Of a DNA stretch of 64,000 nt, positions 53,295-61,366 are shown piece after piece (positions within the stretch are counted from its first letter, which is position 1; each line of letters begins with the position of its first letter). The stretch is taken from the NCBI RefSeq assembly GCF_023516575.1, contig NZ_JAMGBE010000002.1:310001-374000 (forward strand), in the 5' to 3' direction. The position numbers and the translations under genes were made by a program. This DNA is from Sphingomonas hankyongi (GTDB taxonomy: Bacteria; Pseudomonadota; Alphaproteobacteria; Sphingomonadales; Sphingomonadaceae). Under the pieces are notes generated by a model that was not told the origin of the DNA, did no database searches, and saw nothing but the letters and a program-made list of their open reading frames with translations.

Positions 53295-53767
53295 TCAATG
53301 ACAGGCCTTTAGCTCGCGCTTGATCAGCCAGTAATTGACCGGCCAGGCGGCCAGGAAACCAGCTGGCACAGCGAACAGAAGACCCCGCCAGAAGCTCCAA
53401 TGGACGATCGATGGCGCGCCCATTCCACCCAACTGATAGTCGATAAAGTTCATAACGATCTCCATCACGCCGATGGACGTGACTTCGCCAATCCAGATGA
53501 TTCGAAACGCTATAATCCGACTCTCTGCTCTCGCATGATGGGGACGAGCCCGAGCGTGATTCCCGAAAAATAAGACAGGGCCGTCGCCAGAATAATGGTC
53601 GGCCATGCCGCCATCCCAAGGCTCACGCCAATCATTAACCCCGCGAGCTCGCCGATGATGCAGCCGGTTAGGCAGTGCAACGTCGCATGCGCCGAAGTCG
53701 TGAACGCGCCTTCTCCATGGCCGGAATGATGGTGATGGTGATGGTGATGGTGGTTCATGTCCGACAT
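53295..53767 (-). pseudogene. DUF4396 membrane protein gene with an apparent frameshift
   Basis: ATG 53767 opens MSDMN, nine histidines, SGHGEGAF, then TSAHATLHCLTGCIIGE and a hydrophobic helix pair, ending in IMREQRVGL at a TAG near 53510. The rest of the DUF4396 sequence continues in another frame: AFRIIWIGEVTSIGVMEIV, then WSFWRGLLFAVPAGFLAAWP and WLIKRELKACH to the stop at 53295. Together they give a normal ~155-residue multi-helix protein. A one-base deletion near 53512 (in GGATTATAGCG) would explain it. Either a recent inactivation, a sequence error, or programmed shifting, though no slippery heptamer is visible. A polyhistidine N-terminus points to metals. Confidence 0.75.
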
Positions 53768-53798
53768 CCAGTTTCTCCGGATTTTGCAGTCGGCAACG

Positions 53799-53829
53799 AT
53801 ATAGGGTCCGTACCATAGTACGGTGTCAA
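53799..53829 (-). promoter_or_regulatory. MerR-type promoter/operator (mer-like)
   Basis: Read on the minus strand: -35 TTGACA (53824-53829), spacer of exactly 19 bp, -10 CTATAT (53799-53804). The spacer contains the dyad CCGTAC-TATG-GTACGG (53808-53823), the GTAC-N4-GTAC core of mercury-resistance MerR operators. Such overlong spacers are activated by DNA-twisting MerR-family regulators. It faces the DUF4396 gene start at 53767, 32 bp away. No merR gene is in the window. Confidence 0.7.
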
Positions 53830-53839
53830 GGCGCCGCGA

Positions 53840-54145
53840 TCAGTCCTTATCTCGCTCGCTCAGGTACCGCATCAGCTCCGCGAGCGTGCTCTCCATCTGG
53901 TCCTGCATCTGCGTCACGAGCTCATTCTCGCGCATGCCGACATGGTCGAGCGGCTTCGAATAGCTGTCGGAGAAGGACTGCAGGTCGGCCCGGTCGAAAA
54001 CGCCTCTGGCCACTAGCTTCGCAAGTATCACCAGAAGCCCGTTGGTGTTGGCGATCGTCCCAGCCACCAGCGCTTCGTCCACCATCGACAGTCTCTTGTC
54101 GCTGTCATCCAATTCTTCGTCGGTCGGGATCATCACGGCAATCAT
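53840..54145 (-). CDS. Hypothetical protein
   Basis: 101 residues from ATG 54145 (a second ATG, four codons later, is also possible). Helical and charged: DDSDKRLSMVDEALVAGTIAN, LVILAKLVARGVFDRADLQSF, then QMQDQMESTLAELMRYLSERDKD. No signal peptide, membrane segment or known domain. Lies between the glycosylase gene and the mer-like promoter, on the same strand. Confidence 0.55.
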   Translation of the reverse strand: MIAVMIPTDEELDDSDKRLSMVDEALVAGTIANTNGLLVILAKLVARGVFDRADLQSFSDSYSKPLDHVGMRENELVTQMQDQMESTLAELMRYLSERDKD

Positions 54146-54179
54146 GCCGTGCTCTACGCTCAGCGCAAGTGAAAGGGTC

Positions 54180-54677
54180 CTACGGCTGCAGGAATTGCGC
54201 CAGCAATGCCCACGCTTCCGCCTTTTCCACAAAGGCCCGAGTATTCGCCGCGCTTGAAGACGGAAGGTCGAGCAGCTGGAGACCCGGGGGCGGCTTCCCT
54301 ATCAGCGCTCGACCGATGCGCGCTGCTGTCGAACCGTTGAACGCTATCGCGCGCAAATGCGGAAAATCGCGCAGCAGATGCTCGACCCGATTGTGCTCGG
54401 CGTTGCGGATCGCCTGATCGAGGCTGCCCTCGCGGGCCGCCGAGGCGATTACGTCCCAGAGTCCCACCCTTCGCTCCGCCAGGCGAACAAGGCGTTGCTC
54501 GTAGGGGAGCGGCTGAAGCTCCTCCCCGATCGCGGTTCCCAGCAGCCGCCAGAACTGATTGGTCGGGTGCGCATAGTAGCGCTTGGCGGCCAGCGACGCT
54601 TCGCCGGGCAGGCTGCCGAGTATGAACAGCCGTGCATCGCTGCGCGCGACGGGCGGCAGTCCCACTTTGACGACCAC
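54180..54677 (-). CDS. Hypoxanthine/deoxyinosine DNA glycosylase (UDG superfamily)
   Basis: 165 residues from GTG 54677. Motifs of the family that removes deaminated adenine (hypoxanthine) and mismatched uracil: ARLFILGSLPGEASLAAKRYY near the start, HPTNQFWRLLG, VGLWDVIASAAREGSLD, and the late FNGSTAA and LDLPSSSAANTR stretches. Cytoplasmic base-excision repair. The frame stays open far upstream (to 55475), but that is antisense to the glycosyltransferase. The start is 24 bp from the divergent gene. Confidence 0.88.
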   Translation of the reverse strand: MVVKVGLPPVARSDARLFILGSLPGEASLAAKRYYAHPTNQFWRLLGTAIGEELQPLPYEQRLVRLAERRVGLWDVIASAAREGSLDQAIRNAEHNRVEHLLRDFPHLRAIAFNGSTAARIGRALIGKPPPGLQLLDLPSSSAANTRAFVEKAEAWALLAQFLQP

Positions 54678-54701
54678 TGAGAAACCCCTACAGCGCTGCC
54701 G

Positions 54702-55871
54702 GTGCAGCCGAGCGATATCCGTGTCGCCCTCTTCTCGGGCAATTACAATTACGTGCGCGACGGGGCCAACCAGTCGCTGAATCGCCTCGTCGACTACCTG
54801 CTGCGCCAGGGCGTCAAGGTCAGGATCTATTCGCCTACGGTAGAGAACCCGGCCTTCCCGCCGACGGGCGACCTGATCAGCATTCCGGCGATCCCCATCC
54901 CGGGCCGCGCCGAGTACCGCTTGCCAATCGCGATCCCGGCGCGGGTGAAGCGCGACCTCGCGGAGTTCGACCCCAACGTCGTGCACGTGGCCAGCCCCGA
55001 TATCGTGGCCCATCGCGCTGTCACATGGGCGCGACGGCATAAGATCGCTGCGGTCGCCTCTGTCCACACGCGCTTCGAAACCTATCTTTCCTATTACCAC
55101 CTCGAATGGATCGAGCCTGAGGTTCGTGCGATCCTCCGCCGTTTCTACCACCGCTGTGAAGTCGTGATGGCGCCTGCGGAATCGACTGCCGCAATCCTCC
55201 GCGCCCAGCGCATGAACCGCGACATCACTATCTGGTCGCGTGGGATCGACCGGGAGCAGTTCAAACCCGAACGCCGCGACATGGACTGGCGGCGGTCGCT
55301 CGGCATCGCGGACGACGAATTCGTGATCGTCTTCCTCGGCCGCATCGTGATGGAAAAGGGCCTCGATGTTTTCGCCGACGCGATCCACGCACTGGCTGAC
55401 CGGGGTGTTAAATATCGAGTATTGGTCATCGGCGACGGACCAGCCGGCCAGTGGTTCGAAGAGCAGTTGCCCCAAGGCGTTTTCATCGGCCAGCAGACCG
55501 GCACCGACCTTGCCCGCGCGCTCGCGAGCGGTGACGTCCTGCTCAACCCCTCCGTTACAGAGGCGTTCGGCAACGTAACGCTTGAAGCGATGGGCTGCGC
55601 TTTGCCTGTCGTGGCGGCGGTTGCGACTGGAACAAACAATCTCGTCCGAGACGGCGAAACGGGCGTACTCGTCGATTCATCGGACATCGACGGCTTTGCC
55701 GATGCGCTCGAAGCCTATGCCCGAGATCCCGAGATGCGGCGACAGCACGGCGAAGCTGGCCTCGCCGTGGCGAAGACGCGCGACTGGGACCGCATCAATT
55801 CCGCGGTGATCCGTGCCTACCAGCGCGCGATCGTCAAGCGCGAGCGGCTCGCAAGGCTCACCGGCAGCTAG
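54702..55871 (+). CDS. Glycosyltransferase family 4
   Basis: 389 residues. GT-B fold: N-terminal VALFSGNYNYVRDGANQSLNR, SVHTRFETYLSYYHLEW, then C-terminal FLGRIVMEKGLDVF, VIGDGP, and the EAFGNVTLEAMGCALPVVA nucleotide-sugar block. GTG start at 54702. Resembles bacterial enzymes that add sugars to membrane diacylglycerol or lipid acceptors (MgtA, DgdA-like); the acceptor is uncertain. Sphingomonads carry glycosphingolipids, so a lipid acceptor is plausible. Confidence 0.88.
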   Translation: MQPSDIRVALFSGNYNYVRDGANQSLNRLVDYLLRQGVKVRIYSPTVENPAFPPTGDLISIPAIPIPGRAEYRLPIAIPARVKRDLAEFDPNVVHVASPDIVAHRAVTWARRHKIAAVASVHTRFETYLSYYHLEWIEPEVRAILRRFYHRCEVVMAPAESTAAILRAQRMNRDITIWSRGIDREQFKPERRDMDWRRSLGIADDEFVIVFLGRIVMEKGLDVFADAIHALADRGVKYRVLVIGDGPAGQWFEEQLPQGVFIGQQTGTDLARALASGDVLLNPSVTEAFGNVTLEAMGCALPVVAAVATGTNNLVRDGETGVLVDSSDIDGFADALEAYARDPEMRRQHGEAGLAVAKTRDWDRINSAVIRAYQRAIVKRERLARLTGS

Positions 55872-55872
55872 G

Positions 55873-56505
55873 TTATTTGATGCGCTCGATCCGCTGCGCA
55901 GCCTCGTCGAGGATTGCCGCGATCTCATGCAGCAGCTCGTCGTGAAGGCCGTCCCGACCGATCCGGTGGCTTAGCGCCGTCATGACATTCTTCACCGCAC
56001 GGCCCAGCACGGGCCCGGCGCTGGTCCGCTCTTCCGGTTTAAGGTCTGCTAGCCGTTCGAGCAGCCCGTCCACCTCGTCCTGACGCTCCTCAAGATGCTT
56101 GCGGCCGTCATCGGTAACCTGGAACGGTCGGCGTGATCCTTCGCCGGCCGCCTCCTCGATCAGGCCCATGTCCTGCAGCAAGGTAAGGGTCGGATAGACA
56201 ACGCCCGGGCTTGGCGCATATTCGCCGCCGGTCAGCTCCTCGATCGCTCGGATGAGGTCATAACCATGCCGTGGCTCATCGGCGATGAGCTTCAGAAGGA
56301 CGAGCCTTAGCTCGCCGGACTCGAACATCCGCCGGCCGCGCCGGCCGCGGCGACCGCCGCTCCAGCCCTCATCTCCGAAGTCAAAATGGAAGGGACCCCA
56401 GCTGCCCTGCCACCCGCGGGTGCCAGCCATGGCGAGCAGGCCTTCGGGAAGGTCGATTTCGAAACTGCCGCGGGGTCCGCAGCCGTGGCGATGCTTATGT
56501 CCCAT
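55873..56505 (-). CDS. PadR-family regulator (YqjI-like)
   Basis: 210 residues. The N-terminus MGHKHRHGCG is a His/Cys cluster as in E. coli YqjI, a nickel-sensitive PadR protein. Wing-helix core: ELRLVLLKLIADEPRHGYDLIRAIEELTGGEYAPSPGVVYPTL, and a C-terminal dimerisation helix. Metal-responsive repression is inferred. A perfect 16-bp palindrome lies 22 bp before its start, suggesting autoregulation and possibly control of the divergent rarA. Confidence 0.86.
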   Translation of the reverse strand: MGHKHRHGCGPRGSFEIDLPEGLLAMAGTRGWQGSWGPFHFDFGDEGWSGGRRGRRGRRMFESGELRLVLLKLIADEPRHGYDLIRAIEELTGGEYAPSPGVVYPTLTLLQDMGLIEEAAGEGSRRPFQVTDDGRKHLEERQDEVDGLLERLADLKPEERTSAGPVLGRAVKNVMTALSHRIGRDGLHDELLHEIAAILDEAAQRIERIK

Positions 56506-56526
56506 TAAAGACTCCTTTCGATGTGT

Positions 56527-56542
56527 CTAAGATATATCTTAG
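56527..56542 (+). promoter_or_regulatory. Perfect 16-bp palindrome, PadR operator candidate
   Basis: CTAAGATATATCTTAG is fully self-complementary and A/T-rich in a GC-rich genome. It is in the 97-bp region between padR (start 56505) and rarA (start 56603). Confidence 0.65.
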
Positions 56543-56602
56543 TTCTTTCTACATCAAGCCGGATCGTGCATTTTGGATCGCGCGTTCTATGGTCTGTCAA
56601 CG

Positions 56603-57943
56603 ATGTCGGATCTGTTTGCAGACCAGGAATTGCCGACCGCGAGCCGCGAGGCCCCGCCGGACTCTGCTCCTCTTGCCGACCGTCTGAGACCGCGGACGCT
56701 CTCAGAGGTTGTAGGTCAGGAGCATTTGACCGGCGCCGACGGCGCCATTGGCCGCATGGTCGCTGCCGGAAAGCTTGCCTCGATGATCCTGTGGGGACCC
56801 CCGGGGACCGGGAAAACGAGCATCGCTCGCTTGCTCGCGGATGCAGTGGGCATGCGCTTCGTCAACATCTCCGCGGTCTTTTCGGGTGTCGCGGACCTCA
56901 AGAAGGTCTTCGCGGAGGCGCGCACCGCGGCCCGCTCTGGTCAGCAGACATTGCTGTTCGTGGACGAAATCCATCGCTTCAATCGTGCCCAGCAGGACGG
57001 ATTCCTGCCCTACGTCGAGGATGGGACCGTCACGTTGGTCGGGGCCACGACGGAAAATCCGAGTTTCGAGCTCAATGCCGCCCTCCTGTCGCGCTGCCAG
57101 GTCCTGATCCTGAGACGGCTGGACCACGACGCTCTGGACGAATTGGTGCGCCGTGCAGAAGGGCTCGACCGGCGGCCGCTGCCGGTGACCGAGGAAGCCC
57201 GCGACGCCCTGATCGCCAGCGCCGATGGCGACGGGCGCTTCCTGCTCAATCAGGTCGAGACGCTCTTCTCGGTGGACATCGATCGGCCTCTAGGCCCGGC
57301 CGAGCTGAGCGACCTCCTTCATCGCCGGCTCCCCGTCTACGACAAGGATCGCGAGGGCCATTACAACCTGATCTCCGCGCTTCACAAAAGCATTCGCGGA
57401 TCGGATGCGCAGGCGGCGCTCTATTACCTCGCTCGTATGCTCGTCGCCGGTGAGGAGCCGCTTTACGTGCTCCGCCGCCTCACGCGCGCCGCCGTCGAGG
57501 ATATCGGCATGGCGGACCCGAACGCCCTGCTGCAGTGTCTGGCCGCGAAGGAGATGTACGATTTCCTCGGATCGCCCGAGGGTGAGATCGGGATCGTCCA
57601 GGCTTGCCTTTACCTGGCCACAGCGCCCAAATCGAATGCGGCCTACATGGCCCAGAAGGCCGCTTGGCGCAGCGCGAAGGAAACCGGCTCTTTGATGCCG
57701 CCCATGCACATCCTTAACGCGCCGACGAAGCTGATGAAGAGCGTCGGCTACGGAAAGGGTTACGCCTATGATCATGATGCCGACGAGGGTTTTTCCGGTC
57801 AGGATTATTGGCCGGAAGAGATGGAGGCCCAAAGCTTCTATGAGCCCACCGACCGAGGCTTCGAGGCGCGGGTGCGGGAACGCCTGGAATTTTGGGAGCA
57901 GCGTCGACGCGAGTTGAAACAATCGGGCGGCGCGGCGGGTTAA
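56603..57943 (+). CDS. rarA: Replication-associated recombination protein A
   Basis: 446 residues from ATG 56603. AAA+ ATPase of the clamp-loader group that acts at stalled forks. Walker A WGPPGTGKTS (64-73), Walker B LLFVDEIHRFN, sensor 1 LVGATTENPSFELN, and the C-terminal tetramerisation region with AVEDIGMADPNAL and LMKSVGYGKGYAYDHD. N-terminal LADRLRPRTLSEVVGQEHL is diagnostic. An in-frame ATG at 56573 adds ten residues without homology. Confidence 0.94.
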   Translation: MSDLFADQELPTASREAPPDSAPLADRLRPRTLSEVVGQEHLTGADGAIGRMVAAGKLASMILWGPPGTGKTSIARLLADAVGMRFVNISAVFSGVADLKKVFAEARTAARSGQQTLLFVDEIHRFNRAQQDGFLPYVEDGTVTLVGATTENPSFELNAALLSRCQVLILRRLDHDALDELVRRAEGLDRRPLPVTEEARDALIASADGDGRFLLNQVETLFSVDIDRPLGPAELSDLLHRRLPVYDKDREGHYNLISALHKSIRGSDAQAALYYLARMLVAGEEPLYVLRRLTRAAVEDIGMADPNALLQCLAAKEMYDFLGSPEGEIGIVQACLYLATAPKSNAAYMAQKAAWRSAKETGSLMPPMHILNAPTKLMKSVGYGKGYAYDHDADEGFSGQDYWPEEMEAQSFYEPTDRGFEARVRERLEFWEQRRRELKQSGGAAG

Positions 57944-57971
57944 TCGACCGTCCGGGAACAGGGAGCTGTCA

Positions 57972-59270
57972 ATGTATCAAGTGGACCAGGGCGCCTATTG
58001 GCAGGCGCAGGCGACTTACTGGGCGCCAAAGGTGCTCATTGCCCTACTCATCATCGTCGCGACATGGATCGTTGCGCGGGCCGTCAAATGGGCAATCCAG
58101 AAGATGGTCGACCGCACGCCAGCGCTGCGCAAGCACGCGCCGGGCAAGCCGGGTGAAACCGTGGGGCATCAGCTGGGCACCATCGCCAAGCTGATCATCT
58201 GGCTGGTCGGCATCATGGCCGCGCTGCAGTTCCTGGGCATTGGCCAGATCCTGGCTCCGATCAATGCGCTGACCTTGCAGATCTTCGAGTTCCTTCCGCG
58301 ACTCATCGGCGCGGGCCTCATTTTCTTCGTCGGCCTGATCGTGGCGCGAATAGTGCGCCAGCTGGTCGAAACGGTGCTGAATGCCGCGCACGTCGATGGC
58401 CTGCTCAGCCGCATCGGTATCGCCGCTACCGACGGATCCGCACCGAGCAGCACGGATGCAGCCGCGGGATCGCCCTCCACGCGCGCTAGCCTTGCCCGCG
58501 CGGCGGGAGTGCTCGTCTACGCGCTGATCATCATCCCCGTCGCAATCGCGGCTTTGCAGGTGCTCGGAATCGACGCAATCTCCGGGCCTGCGATCGCGAT
58601 GCTGAACCAGATCCTGACCGCGATCCCGCGCGTGCTCGCGGCAGCCTTGTGGATCGGGATCGCCTTCATTGCGGCCCGCTTCATGAAGACGATCATCGAA
58701 GCGATCCTGCCCCCGACCGGTTTCGACCAGGCGATCAAGTCGACGGGCGTTGTCCCGGCTTCGACGACGCCGTCGCGTGTCGTCGCCAACATCGCAATGA
58801 TCGCAATCATCCTGGTGGCCTCCATCGAAGCGGCCAAGCAGCTGGGCGGCGACCAGATCGCGATCTTCCTCGCGCAGGTGACCGAGCTCGGCGGAAAGGT
58901 GATCTTCGGCACTCTGATCATCGTCGTCGGCATCTTCCTTGCCCGCATCGTCGCCAACCTTGTCGGCAGCGGCACGGGCGAAGGGGGCTATGCTCAGACG
59001 ATCGTCCGCTACGCGATCATCGCACTGTTCACCGCGATCGGCCTCACCTTCATGGGTCTCGCCGATCAGATCGTGATGCTCGCCTTCGGCCTCATCCTGG
59101 GCTCGGCAGCGGTCGCGACCGCTCTCGCCTTTGGGCTCGGCGGACGAGATGCAGCGGCACGTGTCCTCGAACGGCACGCGGACGGCGCTGGAACGCCTCC
59201 GGCGCCGCGAAGGACGCCGCGCGCGCCGACGTCCGGCGGTTCTGACGACAGCCAGCCGCCCCTTGTGTGA
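57972..59270 (+). CDS. Mechanosensitive ion channel protein (conserved TM-helix repeat)
   Basis: 432 residues with about six to eight membrane helices arranged as repeated units: LIALLIIVATWIVARAVKW, the LPRLIGAGLIFFVGLIVARIVRQ helix, LTAIPRVLAAALWIGIAFIAARF and VIFGTLIIVVGIFLARIVANLV. These match the conserved TM helix found in MscS-related proteins. The final AFGLGGRDAAARVL resembles the MscS beta domain start. Ends with a low-complexity tail. It follows rarA by 28 bp. Confidence 0.85.
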   Translation: MYQVDQGAYWQAQATYWAPKVLIALLIIVATWIVARAVKWAIQKMVDRTPALRKHAPGKPGETVGHQLGTIAKLIIWLVGIMAALQFLGIGQILAPINALTLQIFEFLPRLIGAGLIFFVGLIVARIVRQLVETVLNAAHVDGLLSRIGIAATDGSAPSSTDAAAGSPSTRASLARAAGVLVYALIIIPVAIAALQVLGIDAISGPAIAMLNQILTAIPRVLAAALWIGIAFIAARFMKTIIEAILPPTGFDQAIKSTGVVPASTTPSRVVANIAMIAIILVASIEAAKQLGGDQIAIFLAQVTELGGKVIFGTLIIVVGIFLARIVANLVGSGTGEGGYAQTIVRYAIIALFTAIGLTFMGLADQIVMLAFGLILGSAAVATALAFGLGGRDAAARVLERHADGAGTPPAPRRTPRAPTSGGSDDSQPPLV

Positions 59271-60121
59271 CGGATCGCTTCGCGGCCTACGTCGCGATCG
59301 ACTGGTCGGGCGCGAAGGGAAGCCGTCATCGGGGTATCGCCATCGCCGAAGCATCCGGCGATGGCCCTCCCCGTCTCGTTCGCCCAACCCACGTCTGGTC
59401 CAGGCAGGAAGTGCTGCAATGGCTGGCCAGGCGCGCGGCGCGCGAGCCGACCTTATTCGGTTTCGACTTCAGCTTCGCGCCGCCACTCATCGAAAAAGGC
59501 GAGTATCTCCCAGGCGAGCCGGGCGTACCGGGCACCGCGCGCGAGTTCTGGGCCTACGTTGACGATAAAAGCACCGACGAGGACCTCGGCGCAGCAAGCT
59601 TCCTCGAGCTAGTCCATCGGCGCCACTTCTATTTCGGGATCGCGGATGGGGTGAAGGCCGAATTCGTGCGATTTCGCCAGTGCGATGCACGGCTGAACGC
59701 ACAGGGCGGCCGAAAGACCGCAAGCGCGTATGACGCCATCGGCGCTGCTCAAGTCGCCAAGGCCAGTTTTTCCGGAATGCGCCTGCTGAACCGCCTACAC
59801 GGTAGAGTTGCGATCTGGCCCATGGACCCGCTGCCCGAGCGGGGCAGCGCCATCGTCGAGATCTACACGCGCATCTATATTCGGCGCTCAGGCCTGTCTG
59901 GCACCAAGCTGCGAAGCCGCGCCGAACTGAACCGAGCGCTGAAAGGCCTTGGAAGCCCGCCCGCACGGCTCCGGTTCGAGCCGAACGACCACCAGACCGA
60001 TGCGCTTGTGACTGCTGCCGGGATGCGGGCGCTCGCCCGCGGAGAAGCGCGCGCTTTCGACCCTGAAGGACTGACCGCTCAAATCGCACTCACCGAAGGC
60101 TGGACCTTCGGCGTTCTTTGA
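59267..60121 (+). CDS. Conserved hypothetical protein, RNase H-like fold (DUF429-like)
   Basis: 284 residues, GTG start overlapping the preceding stop by 4 bp. YVAIDWSGAKGSRHRGIAIA at the N-terminus and FGFDFSFAPP resemble the first strands and acidic residues of RNase H-like/DUF429 proteins; NDHQTDALVTAAGMRAL near the C-terminus fits the last conserved Asp. No confirmed activity; a nuclease role is only suggested by the fold. Confidence 0.68.
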   Translation: MTDRFAAYVAIDWSGAKGSRHRGIAIAEASGDGPPRLVRPTHVWSRQEVLQWLARRAAREPTLFGFDFSFAPPLIEKGEYLPGEPGVPGTAREFWAYVDDKSTDEDLGAASFLELVHRRHFYFGIADGVKAEFVRFRQCDARLNAQGGRKTASAYDAIGAAQVAKASFSGMRLLNRLHGRVAIWPMDPLPERGSAIVEIYTRIYIRRSGLSGTKLRSRAELNRALKGLGSPPARLRFEPNDHQTDALVTAAGMRALARGEARAFDPEGLTAQIALTEGWTFGVL

Positions 60122-60138
60122 CCCAAATGCCCCCCAGC

Positions 60139-60214
60139 GCCGGATTAGCTCAGTTGGTAGAGCAGCGGTTTTGTAAACCGAAGGTCGCGGGTTCGAATCC
60201 TGCATCCGGCACCA
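60139..60214 (+). tRNA. tRNA-Thr(TGT)
   Basis: 76-nt cloverleaf. Acceptor GCCGGAT/ATCCGGC, D-arm TAGCTCAGTTGGTAGAGC, anticodon loop TTTGTAA with TGT, T-arm GGTTCGAATCC, encoded CCA (60212-60214). It lies between the DUF429-like gene and xthA. Confidence 0.97.
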
Positions 60215-60217
60215 GCT

Positions 60218-61009
60218 TCAGACCCGCACCTTCACCCACATCGGCGCATGATCGCTGGTCTTTTCCCAACTGCGCGGCTCGCGGTCGACGCCAGCCGCTC
60301 TGAGTGCCTTGGCCAAGGCAGGGCTGAGCAAAGCATGATCGATGCGGATGCCGGCGTCGCGCTGGAACGAATTCCGCCAATAATGCCAGAAGGTATATAT
60401 TCGCGCGTCAGGGTGCAGGGAACGAAGCGCGTCGATCCATCCCTGGCCCACCAGGTCCCGGAACTTCTCCCGGGCGTCGGGCGAGAAGAGAGCGTCCTTG
60501 GCCCAGCGCTCGGGCTTGTAGACGTCCTGATCGGTTGGGATCACGTTGAAGTCGCCGATGAGCATCGCGGGCAGGCCGCTGTCGAGCAGGTTGCGCGCAT
60601 GCTCACACAAACGATCCATCCACTCGAGCTTGTAGTCGAATTTCGGCCCTGGCCATGGGTTGCCGTTGGGCGCGTACAAATTGCCGATCAGGAGCCCGCG
60701 GACGGCCGCTTCGATATACCGGCTCTGCTCGAGCTTTGGATCGTTGGGTAGCGCCCGTCGCGTTTCGACCGGCTCGCCGACGCGGCTTAGGATCGCGACG
60801 CCGTTCCAGCTGCGCTGGCCGTGCCAGATTGCGGAATAGCCAAGCGCTTCGATCGCTTGCGCTGGGAAGGCTTCATCCGTGCACTTGAGCTCCTGGAGCC
60901 CGACGACGTCGGGCTGGAATTCGGCCAGCCAGCGGGTGAGCACATGCAGCCGCGAGTTGATCCCATTGATGTTGTAGCTCGCGATCTTGAGCTCGTTTGT
61001 CTTCGCCAT
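60218..61009 (-). CDS. xthA: Exodeoxyribonuclease III
   Basis: 263 residues from ATG 61009. AP endonuclease/3'-5' exonuclease of the EEP superfamily. Motifs: ASYNINGINSR, VGLQELKCTDEAFP (metal Glu), IGNLYAPNGNP, MLIGDFNVIPTDQDVY (catalytic Asp/Asn), RIDHALLS and the final SDHAPMWV His/Asp pair. Initiation five codons earlier (61024) is possible. Ends 3 bp from the tRNA-Thr gene on the opposite strand. Confidence 0.94.
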   Translation of the reverse strand: MAKTNELKIASYNINGINSRLHVLTRWLAEFQPDVVGLQELKCTDEAFPAQAIEALGYSAIWHGQRSWNGVAILSRVGEPVETRRALPNDPKLEQSRYIEAAVRGLLIGNLYAPNGNPWPGPKFDYKLEWMDRLCEHARNLLDSGLPAMLIGDFNVIPTDQDVYKPERWAKDALFSPDAREKFRDLVGQGWIDALRSLHPDARIYTFWHYWRNSFQRDAGIRIDHALLSPALAKALRAAGVDREPRSWEKTSDHAPMWVKVRV

Positions 61010-61147
61010 CAGTCGTCGGAACACATGGGGGGACGATCCGTTCTATCGGCGTGCTTCGGATCCGAAGATGCGCATTCTCGGATGCGGACGGCGGATGCAA
61101 GTTTGCGGTTCGCGCCGTCTAGGCGGATCGCTGGATAGGAAGGATGA

Positions 61148-61179
61148 AGCCCCGACAGGCAAGCGCCTGCCGGGGCTTT
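61148..61179 (+). terminator. Intergenic terminator, usable on both strands
   Basis: 13-bp stem (61148-61160 with 61165-61177; one mismatch), AAGC loop, then TTTC. It is in the 357-bp space between xthA and threonine synthase; both flanking genes run on the minus strand, so on the plus strand it has no obvious gene. Confidence 0.65.
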
Positions 61180-61193
61180 CTACTAGGCGCTCC

Positions 61194-61242
61194 GAGTCGC
61201 GGTTTATCCACAGCTTTACGCACCGATTCATCCCCCAGAATC
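61194..61242 (+). other. DnaA-box match within a GANTC cluster
   Basis: TTATCCACA at 61204-61212 plus three GANTC sites (GAGTC 61194-61198, GATTC 61225-61229, GAATC 61238-61242) within 49 bp, in the intergenic region between two terminators. GANTC is the CcrM methylation target in alphaproteobacteria. Confidence 0.35.
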
Positions 61243-61249
61243 TGTTTAG

Positions 61250-61363
61250 CTCCAACGATTTGGGCTGGACCATCCGGCGGCTTCAGCTATTGTTGCTTTG
61301 TGCTTCGGAGCTCGAAAGAGAAACGAAGCATGGAGCCCCGGCAACTTCGGTTGCCGGGGTTTA
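61250..61363 (+). ncRNA. Candidate small RNA
   Basis: After a terminator at 61148-61179 there is no open gene on the plus strand, yet the stretch ends in a very strong plus-strand terminator. Within it, TGCTTCG (61301-61307) pairs with CGAAGCA (61324-61330), a 7-bp hairpin just before the terminator stem. That layout suits an sRNA of roughly 100 nt. No convincing promoter could be fixed, so boundaries are approximate. Confidence 0.28.
61336..61363 (+). terminator. Strong UUCG-loop terminator
   Basis: 10-bp perfect stem CCCCGGCAAC (61336-61345) with GTTGCCGGGG (61350-61359), closed by a C(UUCG)G tetraloop, then TTTACTTTTA. Its T-rich side is on the plus strand, opposite to the flanking genes; on the minus strand no T-run follows. 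Confidence 0.75.
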
Positions 61364-61366
61364 CTT

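Noticed and set aside
54678-55475. N-terminal extension of the DNA glycosylase reading frame
   Set aside because: It is antisense to the glycosyltransferase gene and unlike any glycosylase; GTG 54677 gives the normal family length.
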